Assembly (NCBI RefSeq): GCF_002277895.1
Contig: NZ_CP023000.1
Location: 1,364,001 to 1,428,000 of the forward strand
DNA length: 64,000 bases
From: Rhizobium sp. 11515TR
GTDB taxonomy: Bacteria; Pseudomonadota; Alphaproteobacteria; Rhizobiales; Rhizobiaceae
Direction of reading: 5' to 3'
The translations under genes and the position numbers were made by a program. The notes below the pieces were generated by a model that saw nothing but the letters and a program-made list of their open reading frames with translations, was not told where the DNA came from and made no database searches. Shown in pieces: positions 44,264 to 52,967 of this stretch. Numbering within the stretch: the stretch's first letter is position 1; every line of letters begins with the position of its first letter.

Positions 44264-45046
44264 CTATGAGAGTGTTTCGTGCCGGGGCGATGCCGAGCGT
44301 GCGCTTGCCAGCAGCGAACGTTCGAGCGCTGCCGAAAGGCCGATGGACGGTTTCGGGTCCGGTCGGCGAAAGCTGCCGGCGGATGCCTTTTTCGGATTGA
44401 GGGCGACGAGAAGCTCGGCCTGTTTGACGGCGGCGACGACGGATTCCACCACCGGCACTGGGATTCGGTCGCGGACGCGTGCCGCGAGGCCGGCGAGCGG
44501 CGCACCGGCAAGGATGATGGCGTCGGCGCCATCGTCTTCAATGGCCCTGCGCGCCAGCTCGACCAGCAGCTCTTCCTTCTCGTCTTGTACATTGGCCAGC
44601 GATGTGAATGGTCCGTCGAGAAGCCGGATGCTTGCCAGCCTGTCGAGCAGGCCGTGCATTGCCACGCATTCGCGAAACCACGGTCCGAGCGCGCGCGAAA
44701 AGGACACGATCGAGAAGCGCTGGCCGAGCATGCAGGCGCTGAGCATGGCGGCTTCGGCAAGGCCGATCACCGGGACCGGCATCAATTCCCGTGCGCCGCC
44801 GAGGCCCGGATCGCCGAACGCGGCGACGAGGGCGACATCAAAAGTACCTTCCCGTTCCGCCAGGACATCCAGAACAATGCTCGATGCGATCGCGGCTTCC
44901 GCCCGTGTTGCGATATAGGAAACGCCGCGGGGCGCGGTCACGGGAATGAGCGTCGATCCGACCGAAAGGAAGGGGCCCGCTGCCCGGACCAGAAGATCCG
45001 TTACGTCAGTCGACGTGTTGGGGTTGAGGAGCAGAATTCGGGTCAT
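44264..45046 (-). CDS. Hydantoin racemase-family protein lacking both catalytic Cys
   Basis: Protein of 260 residues with the family start RILLLNPNTSTDVTDLL and FGDPGLGGARELMPVPVIGLAEAAM. In active hydantoin and Asp/Glu racemases a Cys precedes FGDPG and another follows ADAIILG. Here these are Ala76 (VAAFGDPG) and Gly/Ala (ILAGAPLAGL). Two-base racemisation by Cys thiols is therefore unlikely. It overlaps the ATPase gene by 4 bp. It may have a different lyase or decarboxylase activity, or a binding role. Confidence 0.85.
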   Translation of the reverse strand: MTRILLLNPNTSTDVTDLLVRAAGPFLSVGSTLIPVTAPRGVSYIATRAEAAIASSIVLDVLAEREGTFDVALVAAFGDPGLGGARELMPVPVIGLAEAAMLSACMLGQRFSIVSFSRALGPWFRECVAMHGLLDRLASIRLLDGPFTSLANVQDEKEELLVELARRAIEDDGADAIILAGAPLAGLAARVRDRIPVPVVESVVAAVKQAELLVALNPKKASAGSFRRPDPKPSIGLSAALERSLLASARSASPRHETLS

Positions 45047-46029
45047 GATGGATCGCCTTCAGCCGCGCGATGACAGGCCACCAGATTGCCGTCGCCGCCT
45101 GGTGTCAGGGGCGGCATGGCCTGCGTGCAGACCGGGAGTTCCACCGGGCAGCGGCCGGCGAAGCGGCATGCGTTCGGGTTCGGATCGATCGGACTGGAGG
45201 CTGAACCTTCGAGTTTCGTGCGCGCGGAATTCTTCCGTTCTGGATCAGGAATGGCGTCGATCAGCGCCTGGGTGTAGGGATGGCGCGGATTGAAGTAGAC
45301 GGACTTTGAGGGTCCGAATTCGACGATTCGTCCGAGATACATAACCGCGACCTTGTCGCAGAGAAGCCGGACGACGTTGAGATCATGAGACACGAAGAGA
45401 TAGCTCATGTTTCGCTGCTTCTGCAGTTTCGACAGGAGATTGAGGATGAGCGACTGAACGGAGACATCGAGTGCAGATGTCGGTTCGTCGAGAACGAGAA
45501 GCTTCGGATTGACGGCGATTGCCCGCGCGATGCCGACGCGGGCTTTCTGGCCGCCCGACAGCTGGTGCGGATAGCGGCTGCCATATTCCCGCGGCAGCCC
45601 GACATCGTCCAGCGCTGCAAGCACCCGGTCGGCGATCTCCCTGCCGGGGCCACCAACGAGACGCTTCAGTGGATCGGCGATCGCCTGAAACACAGTGAAG
45701 CCCGGATTGAGGCTTTCCGTCGGATCCTGAAACACGACCTGGATGTCCCGTCGCAGAGGCGATCCGCCGAACGCCTTTGCCGGCATCTTTCCGACTTCGA
45801 CGCCGGAGAGCCTTATCCCGCCTTCTGTCGGATCGATCAGGCGGGCGAGCACCCGGGCGAGCGTCGATTTTCCGCAACCGGATTCGCCGACGAGACCAAT
45901 GCATTCACTCTCAGCTATTGTCAGGTCGACCTGGTCGACGGCGTGAAGCATTTTCCGGCGGAAGGTACCGACGGGATAGTGTTTCGACAGACCGTGGATT
46001 TCAACGAGTGGCGAGGAGGGAGCGCTCAT
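45043..46029 (-). CDS. Oligopeptide/dipeptide-type ABC ATPase (DppF-like)
   Basis: ATPase of 328 residues: Walker A GESGCGKST, signature LSGGQKARVGIARAI, Walker B LLVLDEPTSALD and the C-terminal oligo_HPY extension (YFNPRHPYTQALIDAIPDP) with a Cys-rich iron-sulfur-type tail (CRFAGRCPVELPVC). It overlaps both neighbours by 4 bp (ATGA), so the operon is tightly coupled. Confidence 0.93.
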   Translation of the reverse strand: MSAPSSPLVEIHGLSKHYPVGTFRRKMLHAVDQVDLTIAESECIGLVGESGCGKSTLARVLARLIDPTEGGIRLSGVEVGKMPAKAFGGSPLRRDIQVVFQDPTESLNPGFTVFQAIADPLKRLVGGPGREIADRVLAALDDVGLPREYGSRYPHQLSGGQKARVGIARAIAVNPKLLVLDEPTSALDVSVQSLILNLLSKLQKQRNMSYLFVSHDLNVVRLLCDKVAVMYLGRIVEFGPSKSVYFNPRHPYTQALIDAIPDPERKNSARTKLEGSASSPIDPNPNACRFAGRCPVELPVCTQAMPPLTPGGDGNLVACHRAAEGDPS

Positions 46030-46988
46030 AGCGGGTGCCTGCAGCGGACGGAGTGATCACCGCCGATCGGGCGAAGCGGGGTCGGCGCGGTTTGGCAGTC
46101 CGGCTGTCGCCGGTCGCAGCGATACAGGAATCTGCATGGCGGAAGCTCGCCTCGCAGATCGGGCAGGCTGCCCGGGATAGAAGCCAGGTGCTCAAGCTCC
46201 GTCTCCGCCGTGGGCGTCGCGGCGAAAAGCCCTTTCGTATAGGGGTGTGCGAAATGCGATTGCAGTTCACCGGCCGGTGCGACTTCCACTATATGGCCGG
46301 CATGCATTACGACGATGCGGTCGCAATATTCCCCGGCAAGGGCGAGGTCATGGGTGATCAGGATGGCCGACATTCTGGTCTCCTGGACAAGGTCGCGGAT
46401 CAGATCCATGACGACCGCCTGGGTCGTGACATCGAGTCCCGTCGTCGGCTCGTCGGCGATCAGCAATGACGGAGAGCAAGACAGCGCCATGGCGATCATC
46501 ACGCGCTGGCACATTCCGCCTGAGAGCTCGAAGGGGTAGGCTGCATAGCGTCGCTCTGGATCCGGGATGCGGACGTGGGCAAGGGCGGCAATGGCCGCGG
46601 CCTTGGCGTTTGCCCGGGAGACCGGGCCATGCCGCCGCAACACATCCTCGATCTGCCGCCCAACCCGCATGATCGGGTTGAGGGCGGTGCGTGGACTCTG
46701 GAAGATCATCGACAGCTCGCGACCGCGAATGGATGCGAGCGGCGAGGTCGGGCCGGCCAGATCGATTCCCCCAAATTCTACCCTGTCCGCCGTGATCGCG
46801 GCATTGTCGTCGAGCAGCCCCATCAGGGCATAGGAAAGCACGGACTTGCCCGATCCGCTTTCGCCGACGATCCCGAGGATCTCGCCCTTTGCAAGGGAGA
46901 AGCTGACATCGTTGAGAACCTTCACGGTGCCCGATCGCGTCCGGAAATCGACATTCAGGTTTTTTACGGAAAGCAGAGGTACGCTCAT
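46026..46988 (-). CDS. Oligopeptide/dipeptide-type ABC ATPase (DppD-like)
   Basis: Second ATPase, 320 residues: Walker A GESGSGKSV, signature LSGGMCQRVMIAMAL, Walker B LLIADEPTTGLD and the HPY tail (HFAHPYTKGLFAATP) with cysteines (CRFLYRCDRRQPDC). The ATG at 46988 has AGGAGG upstream and overlaps the permease gene by 4 bp. Confidence 0.93.
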   Translation of the reverse strand: MSVPLLSVKNLNVDFRTRSGTVKVLNDVSFSLAKGEILGIVGESGSGKSVLSYALMGLLDDNAAITADRVEFGGIDLAGPTSPLASIRGRELSMIFQSPRTALNPIMRVGRQIEDVLRRHGPVSRANAKAAAIAALAHVRIPDPERRYAAYPFELSGGMCQRVMIAMALSCSPSLLIADEPTTGLDVTTQAVVMDLIRDLVQETRMSAILITHDLALAGEYCDRIVVMHAGHIVEVAPAGELQSHFAHPYTKGLFAATPTAETELEHLASIPGSLPDLRGELPPCRFLYRCDRRQPDCQTAPTPLRPIGGDHSVRCRHPL

Positions 46989-47860
46989 GTGCGCCTCCTT
47001 GGGTCGATAATGTCTCTGAGACCGTCGCCGATCAGGTTGAAGCAGAAAACTGTGATGACCAGTGCCGCGCCGGGAAAGACGAAGGTCCACCACTCGCCGG
47101 AGAAGATGTAGGAGGCGCCCTCCGAGACCATGATGCCCCATTCCGGCGTTGGAGGCCGCACGCCAAGGCCGATGAAGGAAAGACCGGCCGCGTTGAGGAT
47201 CGCCCAGCCGAGATTAAGGGATCCCTGGACCATCATGGTCGGCAGGATATTCGGCACGATATGGAACGCCAGTAGCCGGAACGGTCGGTTGCCGCCCATT
47301 CTCGCCGCCTCGACGAAGGTCATGTTGCGGCGGACATTGACCTCGCTTCGAGCGAAACGGCTATAGAACGGCAGGTTGATGATGGCCGTCGCCAGCACGA
47401 TGTTCTCGATGCTGTTGCCTAGGGCCGCAACGATGCCCATCGCCAGGACGAAGAGCGGGAACGCCATGATCGTATCCATGAAGCGGCCGATGATGGCATC
47501 CGTCCAGCCACCGAAATAGCCGGCGATTGCGCCGGTCGCCGTCCCGAAGACGAACGACAACACGACGGCGCCGATCGCCATGCCGATGTCGAGCCGCGTG
47601 GCGATGGCAACCCGACTGAGGATGTCGCGGCCTAGCGCATCGGTTCCGAAAGGATGCGCCAGGCTCGGCGCCTTCAGGGCCGCGGCCGGCTCTACCGCCA
47701 GCGGATCGTAGGGTACGAGCCACGGTGCCAATAGCGAAACGAGGACGAAGAGCAGCAGGATCAGAGCTGCGGCCAGCGTTAGCTTGTTTTCGCCAGCCAT
47801 ATGCCTGCCATCTCGCCAGAAGGTGCTGGCCTGCATGTTTGATGAGGTGGTTTCAGCCAT
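46985..47860 (-). CDS. Oligopeptide/dipeptide-type ABC permease (DppC-like)
   Basis: Permease of 291 residues with an OppC N-terminal segment (LAPWLVPYDPLAVEP), HPFGTDALGRDILSRV, about six membrane spans and the EAA loop (VEAARMGGNRPFRLLAFHIVPN). It overlaps DppB by 8 bp and DppD by 4 bp. Confidence 0.93.
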   Translation of the reverse strand: MAETTSSNMQASTFWRDGRHMAGENKLTLAAALILLLFVLVSLLAPWLVPYDPLAVEPAAALKAPSLAHPFGTDALGRDILSRVAIATRLDIGMAIGAVVLSFVFGTATGAIAGYFGGWTDAIIGRFMDTIMAFPLFVLAMGIVAALGNSIENIVLATAIINLPFYSRFARSEVNVRRNMTFVEAARMGGNRPFRLLAFHIVPNILPTMMVQGSLNLGWAILNAAGLSFIGLGVRPPTPEWGIMVSEGASYIFSGEWWTFVFPGAALVITVFCFNLIGDGLRDIIDPRRRT

Positions 47861-48875
47861 CGTAGCGAACCCTCGGATCGATCGCGGCCGCGGCGAGGTC
47901 GACCATGAGGTTGAGGAGGATGTAGAGGATTGCCATCATCAGCACGAAACCCTGGACGGCGGCATAATCCGACGTGATGACGGCATTGACGGCATAGGCG
48001 CCGATCCCGGGCCAGGCGAAGACCTGCTCGACCAGTACATTGGCGCCGAGCAGGAAGGAAAAGACCATGCCGAGAATATTGATGACGGGCAGCATCGCGT
48101 TGCGCAGGCCGTATCCGTAGACGATCCTGGTTCGAGAGAGGCCCATGGCGCGCGCGGTGCGACAGAAATCGCTGGAAAGGGAAGCCAGCATGGAGGCGCG
48201 GGCGATGCGGGCGATCGGCGCTAGCGCGAAAAGCCCCAGCGAAATGGATGGAAGCACGAGCTGAGACAGGGAGGCCCAGAATGCCTGGATGTCGCCTGCC
48301 AACAGCGTGTCGACGAGATAGAGACCGGTAATCGTCGGTGGTATCGAAAAGTATGTGTCGTTCAGGCGACCGAGCGGTTCCGGCGCGATGCCAAGCCTGA
48401 AATAAAAGAAATAGACCAGTCCCAGGGCGACGAAGAAAGTAGGGAAGGCTGCTCCGACAGAGACGATGATGCGGCAGAGATGGTCGATCGCCTTTCCCGG
48501 ACGTGTCGCTGCCGCGATGCCGAGCGGCAGTCCGATCAGCATGGCGAACATAAGCGCGCAGAGCGTCAGTTCGATCGATGCCGGCAGTCGCGTGACAAGA
48601 TCCTGAAACACCGGCTGGCCGCTGGAGAGCGAAATGCCGAGATCTCCATGAAGAAGGCGCGAGGTATAGTCGCCGAATTGAAACCAGAGTGGTTTGTCGA
48701 GCCCGAGAGCCTTGCGGATCTGGGCAATGCTTTCGGGCGTTGCGGAGGATCCGGCATAATAGGCAGCCGCATCGCCGGGCAGCGCCCGCGCCAACAGAAA
48801 CGTGACGACGACAACGCCGATGATGCTGGGGATCGCCGTCGCGATCCGCTTTGCAAAACTCAGGGCTATCTTCAT
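47853..48875 (-). CDS. Oligopeptide/dipeptide-type ABC permease (DppB-like)
   Basis: Permease of 340 residues: N-terminal membrane helix, LGLDKPLWFQFGDYTSRLLHGDLGISL (the OppB/DppB hallmark), and the EAA loop FCRTARAMGLSRTRIVYGYGLRNAMLP. It follows the binding-protein gene after a 93-bp gap containing a hairpin, and starts the coupled run of transporter genes. Confidence 0.93.
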   Translation of the reverse strand: MKIALSFAKRIATAIPSIIGVVVVTFLLARALPGDAAAYYAGSSATPESIAQIRKALGLDKPLWFQFGDYTSRLLHGDLGISLSSGQPVFQDLVTRLPASIELTLCALMFAMLIGLPLGIAAATRPGKAIDHLCRIIVSVGAAFPTFFVALGLVYFFYFRLGIAPEPLGRLNDTYFSIPPTITGLYLVDTLLAGDIQAFWASLSQLVLPSISLGLFALAPIARIARASMLASLSSDFCRTARAMGLSRTRIVYGYGLRNAMLPVINILGMVFSFLLGANVLVEQVFAWPGIGAYAVNAVITSDYAAVQGFVLMMAILYILLNLMVDLAAAAIDPRVRYDG

Positions 48876-48929
48876 GAACTCAATCTCCGCGCATCATGTT
48901 TCTAAGCAATTGGCCGATACGGGTTAGAT

Positions 48930-48961
48930 GCCGGGGAACTGCCGTCGAGGACGCCCCCGGC
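48930..48961. terminator. Intercistronic hairpin after the binding-protein gene
   Basis: GCCGGGG (48930-48936) pairs with CCCCGGC (48955-48961) between the solute-binding protein and DppB genes. Such hairpins protect the upstream mRNA and reduce read-through, giving excess binding protein over membrane parts. Confidence 0.45.
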
Positions 48962-48968
48962 CTCCGTG

Positions 48969-50609
48969 CTATTCCTTCGAGATCGACTTCAGGTCGAGAT
49001 GCGTGTGGAACCAGTAAACGTAGCCTTTGACGTTCTTCTGCATTGCGATGTCCGAATACAAATGGGCAACGGGCACGCGCGGCACCTCATCCATGGCAAT
49101 AGTGTTCATCCTGGTGATGATCGCGTCGTAGGCCGCGGGATCGCTTTCGAAGCGGGCCTGTTCGATCAGCTTGTCCAGTTCCGGGTTCGAGTAGTTCGCC
49201 GTGTTGAACACGCTGTTGTTCTTGCCGTCATAGGTCCAGAAATAGAAGTATTCCGGATAGTCCAGCCAGCCGTAGAAATAGTTGATGTCCATCGGCATGC
49301 TCTTCGAACCCATCTTGGCGAACCATTCGGAGCCGGGCACCTTGTGGATCTCGATGGTGATGCCGATCTTCTTCAATTGTTCCTGGATCAGCAGCGCCAT
49401 CGGCTCCTGAACCGTCGTCTGGCTCATGTCGATATAAAGGTCAGACTTGAAACCGTTGGCATAGCCGGCGTCCTTCAGAAGCGCCTTGGCCTTGTCAAGA
49501 TCGGTATTGTACTTGGAAGCTACCGGCCACTTCGGTGCGAAGGGCGTTGCCGGATCGGCGCCGAAGAGAGGTTCGCCGCGCTCGTAGAGCGCTTGCTTCA
49601 TGATGCTGTCATAGGGAAGGGCATAGGCGATCGCTTGGCGGACGCGCTTGTCGTCGAAAGGTTTCATCGTGACATTGAGGTCGACATTGAACTGTTCGTT
49701 CTGCATCAGCGTGCCGATGACGTTGACCTTGCCGGCGGCTGCTAGCTCGGCATAGTCCTTCGGCGGCAATCCGACGGAGACGTCGACATCGCCCTTTTCC
49801 AGCAGGGCACGACGGGTTCCTGGCGAGGCGATCTCGCGAAGGACGACGCGCTTCAGCGCCGGCATGGCGCCGGATTTCCAGTTGTCGAAGCGGTCGAAGA
49901 CGATTCGGTCGCCGCTCTTCCAGCTGCCGATCTTGAACGGGCCGCCACCAGCGTCGTTGAGCGAGGTCCATTTGAGCGCCCACGGGTCGTCGGCCGTTGC
50001 ATGCTGGAGAGCGAGCTTCTTGTTGACGACATACGGGACCGGGACCGCAAGGTCTGGCAGTGTGAGCTTGTCGGCTACAGCGAGGGTGATCTTGAAGGTA
50101 TGGGGATCGATAACGGAGAATTGCTTGGGATCGGTCAGCGAGCCGGCTGCCATCTGCACCGTCGGAAAGCCACCGACAGAGACGGCGCGGTCGAATGACC
50201 ATTTGACGTCCTCCGCGGTCACCGGCGAGCCATCGTGGAAGGTGGCGTCTTCTCGCAGATGGAAGATCAGAGTTTTGCCACCGTCCTGGATTTCCCAGCT
50301 CTTTGCCAGCTCGGGCTCGATCTTGGTCGCGTCATACATGACCTTGCCATCCGGCAGGGTCTTCGTTCCATGCGTTATCAGCCGATCGTAGAGTTGCCAT
50401 GACGCCATCTGACTGAATTCGTTTGCAGCCGGCGCCATGGCATCGAGCGAGTTCGGGCCATGCTCTGCGACTTCGATCAGGACGTCTTTCGGCGTTTCTG
50501 CGTGGGCAGAGCTATAAAGCAGACCAAGCGACAAGGTCGCTGCGATCAGAAGGGATGTGTGGGAGCGATAGGCTTGCATGCGAGCGATCGCGGATTTGCT
50601 TTTGGCCAT
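48969..50609 (-). CDS. ABC importer substrate-binding protein, family 5
   Basis: Periplasmic peptide/nickel-type binding protein of 546 residues. The signal peptide (basic start, SLLIAATLSLGLLYSSAHA, cleavage before ETP) is followed by the family 5 core WEIQDGGKTLIFHLREDATFHDGSPVTAEDVKWSFDR. The ATG at 50609 follows GAAGG. First gene of the eight-gene operon; it sets the specificity, which need not be peptides. Divergent from a GntR gene. Confidence 0.92.
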   Translation of the reverse strand: MAKSKSAIARMQAYRSHTSLLIAATLSLGLLYSSAHAETPKDVLIEVAEHGPNSLDAMAPAANEFSQMASWQLYDRLITHGTKTLPDGKVMYDATKIEPELAKSWEIQDGGKTLIFHLREDATFHDGSPVTAEDVKWSFDRAVSVGGFPTVQMAAGSLTDPKQFSVIDPHTFKITLAVADKLTLPDLAVPVPYVVNKKLALQHATADDPWALKWTSLNDAGGGPFKIGSWKSGDRIVFDRFDNWKSGAMPALKRVVLREIASPGTRRALLEKGDVDVSVGLPPKDYAELAAAGKVNVIGTLMQNEQFNVDLNVTMKPFDDKRVRQAIAYALPYDSIMKQALYERGEPLFGADPATPFAPKWPVASKYNTDLDKAKALLKDAGYANGFKSDLYIDMSQTTVQEPMALLIQEQLKKIGITIEIHKVPGSEWFAKMGSKSMPMDINYFYGWLDYPEYFYFWTYDGKNNSVFNTANYSNPELDKLIEQARFESDPAAYDAIITRMNTIAMDEVPRVPVAHLYSDIAMQKNVKGYVYWFHTHLDLKSISKE

Positions 50610-50669
50610 GTTGGCGAAACCTTCTGCTGGTGTGGCGGACAAACATGACTTGCAAGCAATATGCCAAAT

Positions 50670-50718
50670 CATAAATAATTGAAAATATTATATATCTTTA
50701 CAAAGTGCATTATTTATG
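50670..50718. promoter_or_regulatory. Inverted half-sites in the GntR/importer promoter
   Basis: CATAAATAAT (50670-50679) and ATTATTTATG (50709-50718) are perfect 10-bp inverted copies, 39 bp centre to centre, in an A/T-rich region between the divergent importer and GntR genes. Cooperative binding of a GntR dimer pair would fit; this is inference. Confidence 0.45.
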
Positions 50719-50826
50719 TAATTATCTGTATGCCCTCAATGTGGTCAAGGTGCTTTAATTTTAGTCATCAAACTGACTTGCTTAATTGCTGCTCGGTTGG
50801 ATATCAGTGAGGCAGGCGCGACAATC

Positions 50827-51564
50827 ATGCTCAAGGAAACGGCCATGGATGAAGACGACGATCCGGCGACGAAAGCACCATACGCGGTGGCCATAAAGCG
50901 CGCCTCCCTGCATCATCACGTGGTCGACAAGTTGCGTGAGATGGTCAGTCGTGGCGATCTGCCTGCCGGTGAGAGATTGAACGAAGTTGCTCTTGCTCAG
51001 GCGATTGGTGTTTCTCGAACTCCCATGCGCGAGGCCGTGAAATTGCTCGCGTCCGAGGGGCTGCTTGAACTTCTGCCGGGGCGCGGTGCCCGGGTCCGGC
51101 AGTATTCGGCCGAGGAGCTGATGGATGTGTTTGACGTCCTTGGCGCGCTCGAGCGACATGCCATCGAGATCGCGGTCTCTAGGATGACGCCAAAGGCGCT
51201 CGCGGAGATCGAGCGCTTGCATCATCAGATGGGCGAGGCCTATTCGAAGCGTAATCAGAAGGCGTACTTCAAGGCCAACCAGAAGCTCCATGCGCTGATT
51301 GTCGAACTGGCGGCCAACGCGGCACTGACAGCTACGCATATGACCCTGACCAAGCAATCGGTCCACAACAGACACCAAACGCTGATTTCGGAGCAGCGAT
51401 GGAAGGAGTCCGTGGCCGAGCACCAGGCCATCTTCGATGCCATCGTAAGAGGAGACGTATCGCAGGCAGGGCTTTTGATGCTGGATCATAGCCGTAAAAC
51501 CGGAGCTGCCGTCGTGGACGCCGCGCGCGCCGCAAATGAAATCAGGATAGGAAGTGGTCGATGA
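50827..51564 (+). CDS. GntR-family regulator (FCD type) of the Opp-type operon
   Basis: Regulator of about 245 residues: winged helix (VALAQAIGVSRTPMREAVKLLASEGLLELLPGRG) and FCD domain (LHALIVELAAN, EHQAIFDAIVRGD). The start is uncertain: ATG 50827 has AGGCG upstream, while TTG 50797 and ATG 50845 are alternatives. Divergent from the importer/amidase operon. Its stop overlaps an ATG (ATGA) that begins a truncated hydantoinase frame, which hints at the original operon partner. Confidence 0.9.
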   Translation: MLKETAMDEDDDPATKAPYAVAIKRASLHHHVVDKLREMVSRGDLPAGERLNEVALAQAIGVSRTPMREAVKLLASEGLLELLPGRGARVRQYSAEELMDVFDVLGALERHAIEIAVSRMTPKALAEIERLHHQMGEAYSKRNQKAYFKANQKLHALIVELAANAALTATHMTLTKQSVHNRHQTLISEQRWKESVAEHQAIFDAIVRGDVSQAGLLMLDHSRKTGAAVVDAARAANEIRIGSGR

Positions 51565-51734
51565 ATGCGTTTGATCTCTTCATCAAGAACGGCAGGGTGG
51601 CAACGGCCTCTGAGCTATTCCTTGGGCAATTGGCCCCCAGCGACGTTATTGCAAAGGCGCTCACCAGTTGCTCGATATGTTTTACGAGGTTGCGCAAACC
51701 GTTGCGTGCGAAAAGCGCATCGCGATGCGGCTGA
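51561..51734 (+). pseudogene. Truncated hydantoinase/dihydropyrimidinase start
   Basis: The frame opens at ATG 51561, overlapping the GntR stop by 4 bp, and reads MNAFDLFIKNGRVATASE, the characteristic first beta-strands of cyclic amidohydrolases (FDLxIxNGRVATA). After about 18 codons the similarity ends, and the frame stops at 51734 after 57 residues instead of about 480. A deletion has removed the enzyme. Confidence 0.6.
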
Positions 51735-51956
51735 TTTCGTCAGCGGATTCGTCGAGAGCTTGCTCCCAAGCCGAGGTAGTCGCGGTTGATCGGTCATCGC
51801 GAATCGGCTCGTCTTCCTCCAACGAGGACAATCATCCTCGATGTGCTTGAAGGGGCGGGCCATCCCATAATCAGCAGTCTGTCCATTGCTCGCCTTCGTC
51901 TGTGTCTTGTCTCCCCATTGCTTCCTGCATGGGCGCGTTCCGCCGCCCGGAATGGA
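51735..51956. other. Deletion-scar region without a gene
   Basis: Sequence between the truncated hydantoinase start and the end of the LysR gene. Several short frames are open on both strands, but none resembles a known family. It probably represents scrambled DNA at a deletion junction. Confidence 0.3.
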
Positions 51957-52856
51957 TTAAATCTGTCGCCACGCCCCGATCAGCATGCGCATGAAATGCT
52001 CTGCAGCCGGCGACAAGGTGCCTCCGCGGCGCCGCACGATGCCGATGGTGCGAGAGATTTCGGGGTTTCTGATGGGGCGCGTGATCAGGAAGGGATGTTC
52101 TCCCTGGGGGGTCGCCATTTTCGGCAGCACGGAAATCCCGAGCCCTGCCTCCACAAGGCCGAGGGATGTGGAAAGATGGGTCACTTCGTAAAACCAGTTG
52201 AGCTTGATGTTGGATCTAGCCAGAGCGGCATCGAGCAGCGTCCTGTTCGCGCTCGAGCGATGAACCGTGATCAGCGGATAGGGTTCAAGATCCTGCCATC
52301 GGACCTCTTTCTTTTCCGCTAGGGGATGATCGCGCTTGGCTGCCAGGACAAACGGATCCTCGGCCAGCCTTTCGAAGACCAGATCGCTGTCCGAGCTTCC
52401 CATGATGTTGATCCCGAATTCGACTTCGCCGCGCGCCACAGCCTGAAGTGCATCGGTCGCAGTCAGATCGAGGATCCGAAGCCGAATATTTGGATATTCC
52501 TGGTTGAACTGGCGGATGACAGACGGCAGGAAATAAAATGCTGCCGTCGGCAGGCATGCAATCGTTACCAGTCCCCCGCGCTTGGCTCCCAGTTCCCGCA
52601 TCGAAAACAGCGAACCGTCGAATTCTTCGAGCATACGCTGCACCAGGGGCACGAGCTCGGTTCCAAGAGCCGTGGCGGCGACATGGCGGGTCGTTCTTTC
52701 CAGCAGCGGCGCGCCGATCGCCTGCTCCAGCTTTTGAATGCGGCGGCTGAGCGCCGGTTGTGACATGTTCAGCTGATCGGCCGCGCGATGAAAGCCCTGC
52801 AGCTCGACCACGGCAAGGAAGGCTCTAAGGTCAAGGATCTCACAATTGATGTTCAT
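51957..52856 (-). CDS. LysR-family transcriptional regulator
   Basis: Regulator of 299 residues with the LysR helix-turn-helix (FHRAADQLNMSQPALSRRIQKLEQAIGAPLLERTTR) and an effector domain (GLVTIACLPTAAFYFLPSVIRQF) of the type seen next to tricarboxylate or aromatic-acid genes. Divergent from the PrpF-type gene across a 111-bp A/T-rich gap; it likely activates the PrpF/ABC operon in response to its substrate. Confidence 0.92.
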   Translation of the reverse strand: MNINCEILDLRAFLAVVELQGFHRAADQLNMSQPALSRRIQKLEQAIGAPLLERTTRHVAATALGTELVPLVQRMLEEFDGSLFSMRELGAKRGGLVTIACLPTAAFYFLPSVIRQFNQEYPNIRLRILDLTATDALQAVARGEVEFGINIMGSSDSDLVFERLAEDPFVLAAKRDHPLAEKKEVRWQDLEPYPLITVHRSSANRTLLDAALARSNIKLNWFYEVTHLSTSLGLVEAGLGISVLPKMATPQGEHPFLITRPIRNPEISRTIGIVRRRGGTLSPAAEHFMRMLIGAWRQI

Positions 52857-52967
52857 TTCGTATCAATACCCTCGATTTTAGCATTTCACATATCAATCAT
52901 TAATTCCATAATAGCAATAACAAGGCGGATTAATACGTTAAACACATTATCTGGCGAGAAAAAACGC

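Noticed and set aside
42820..44760. Longer N-terminus for the amidase
   Set aside because: The extra 170 codons lie antisense or out of frame to the racemase-like gene and encode nothing conserved; the ATG at 44250 has AGGAGG and the family N-terminus.
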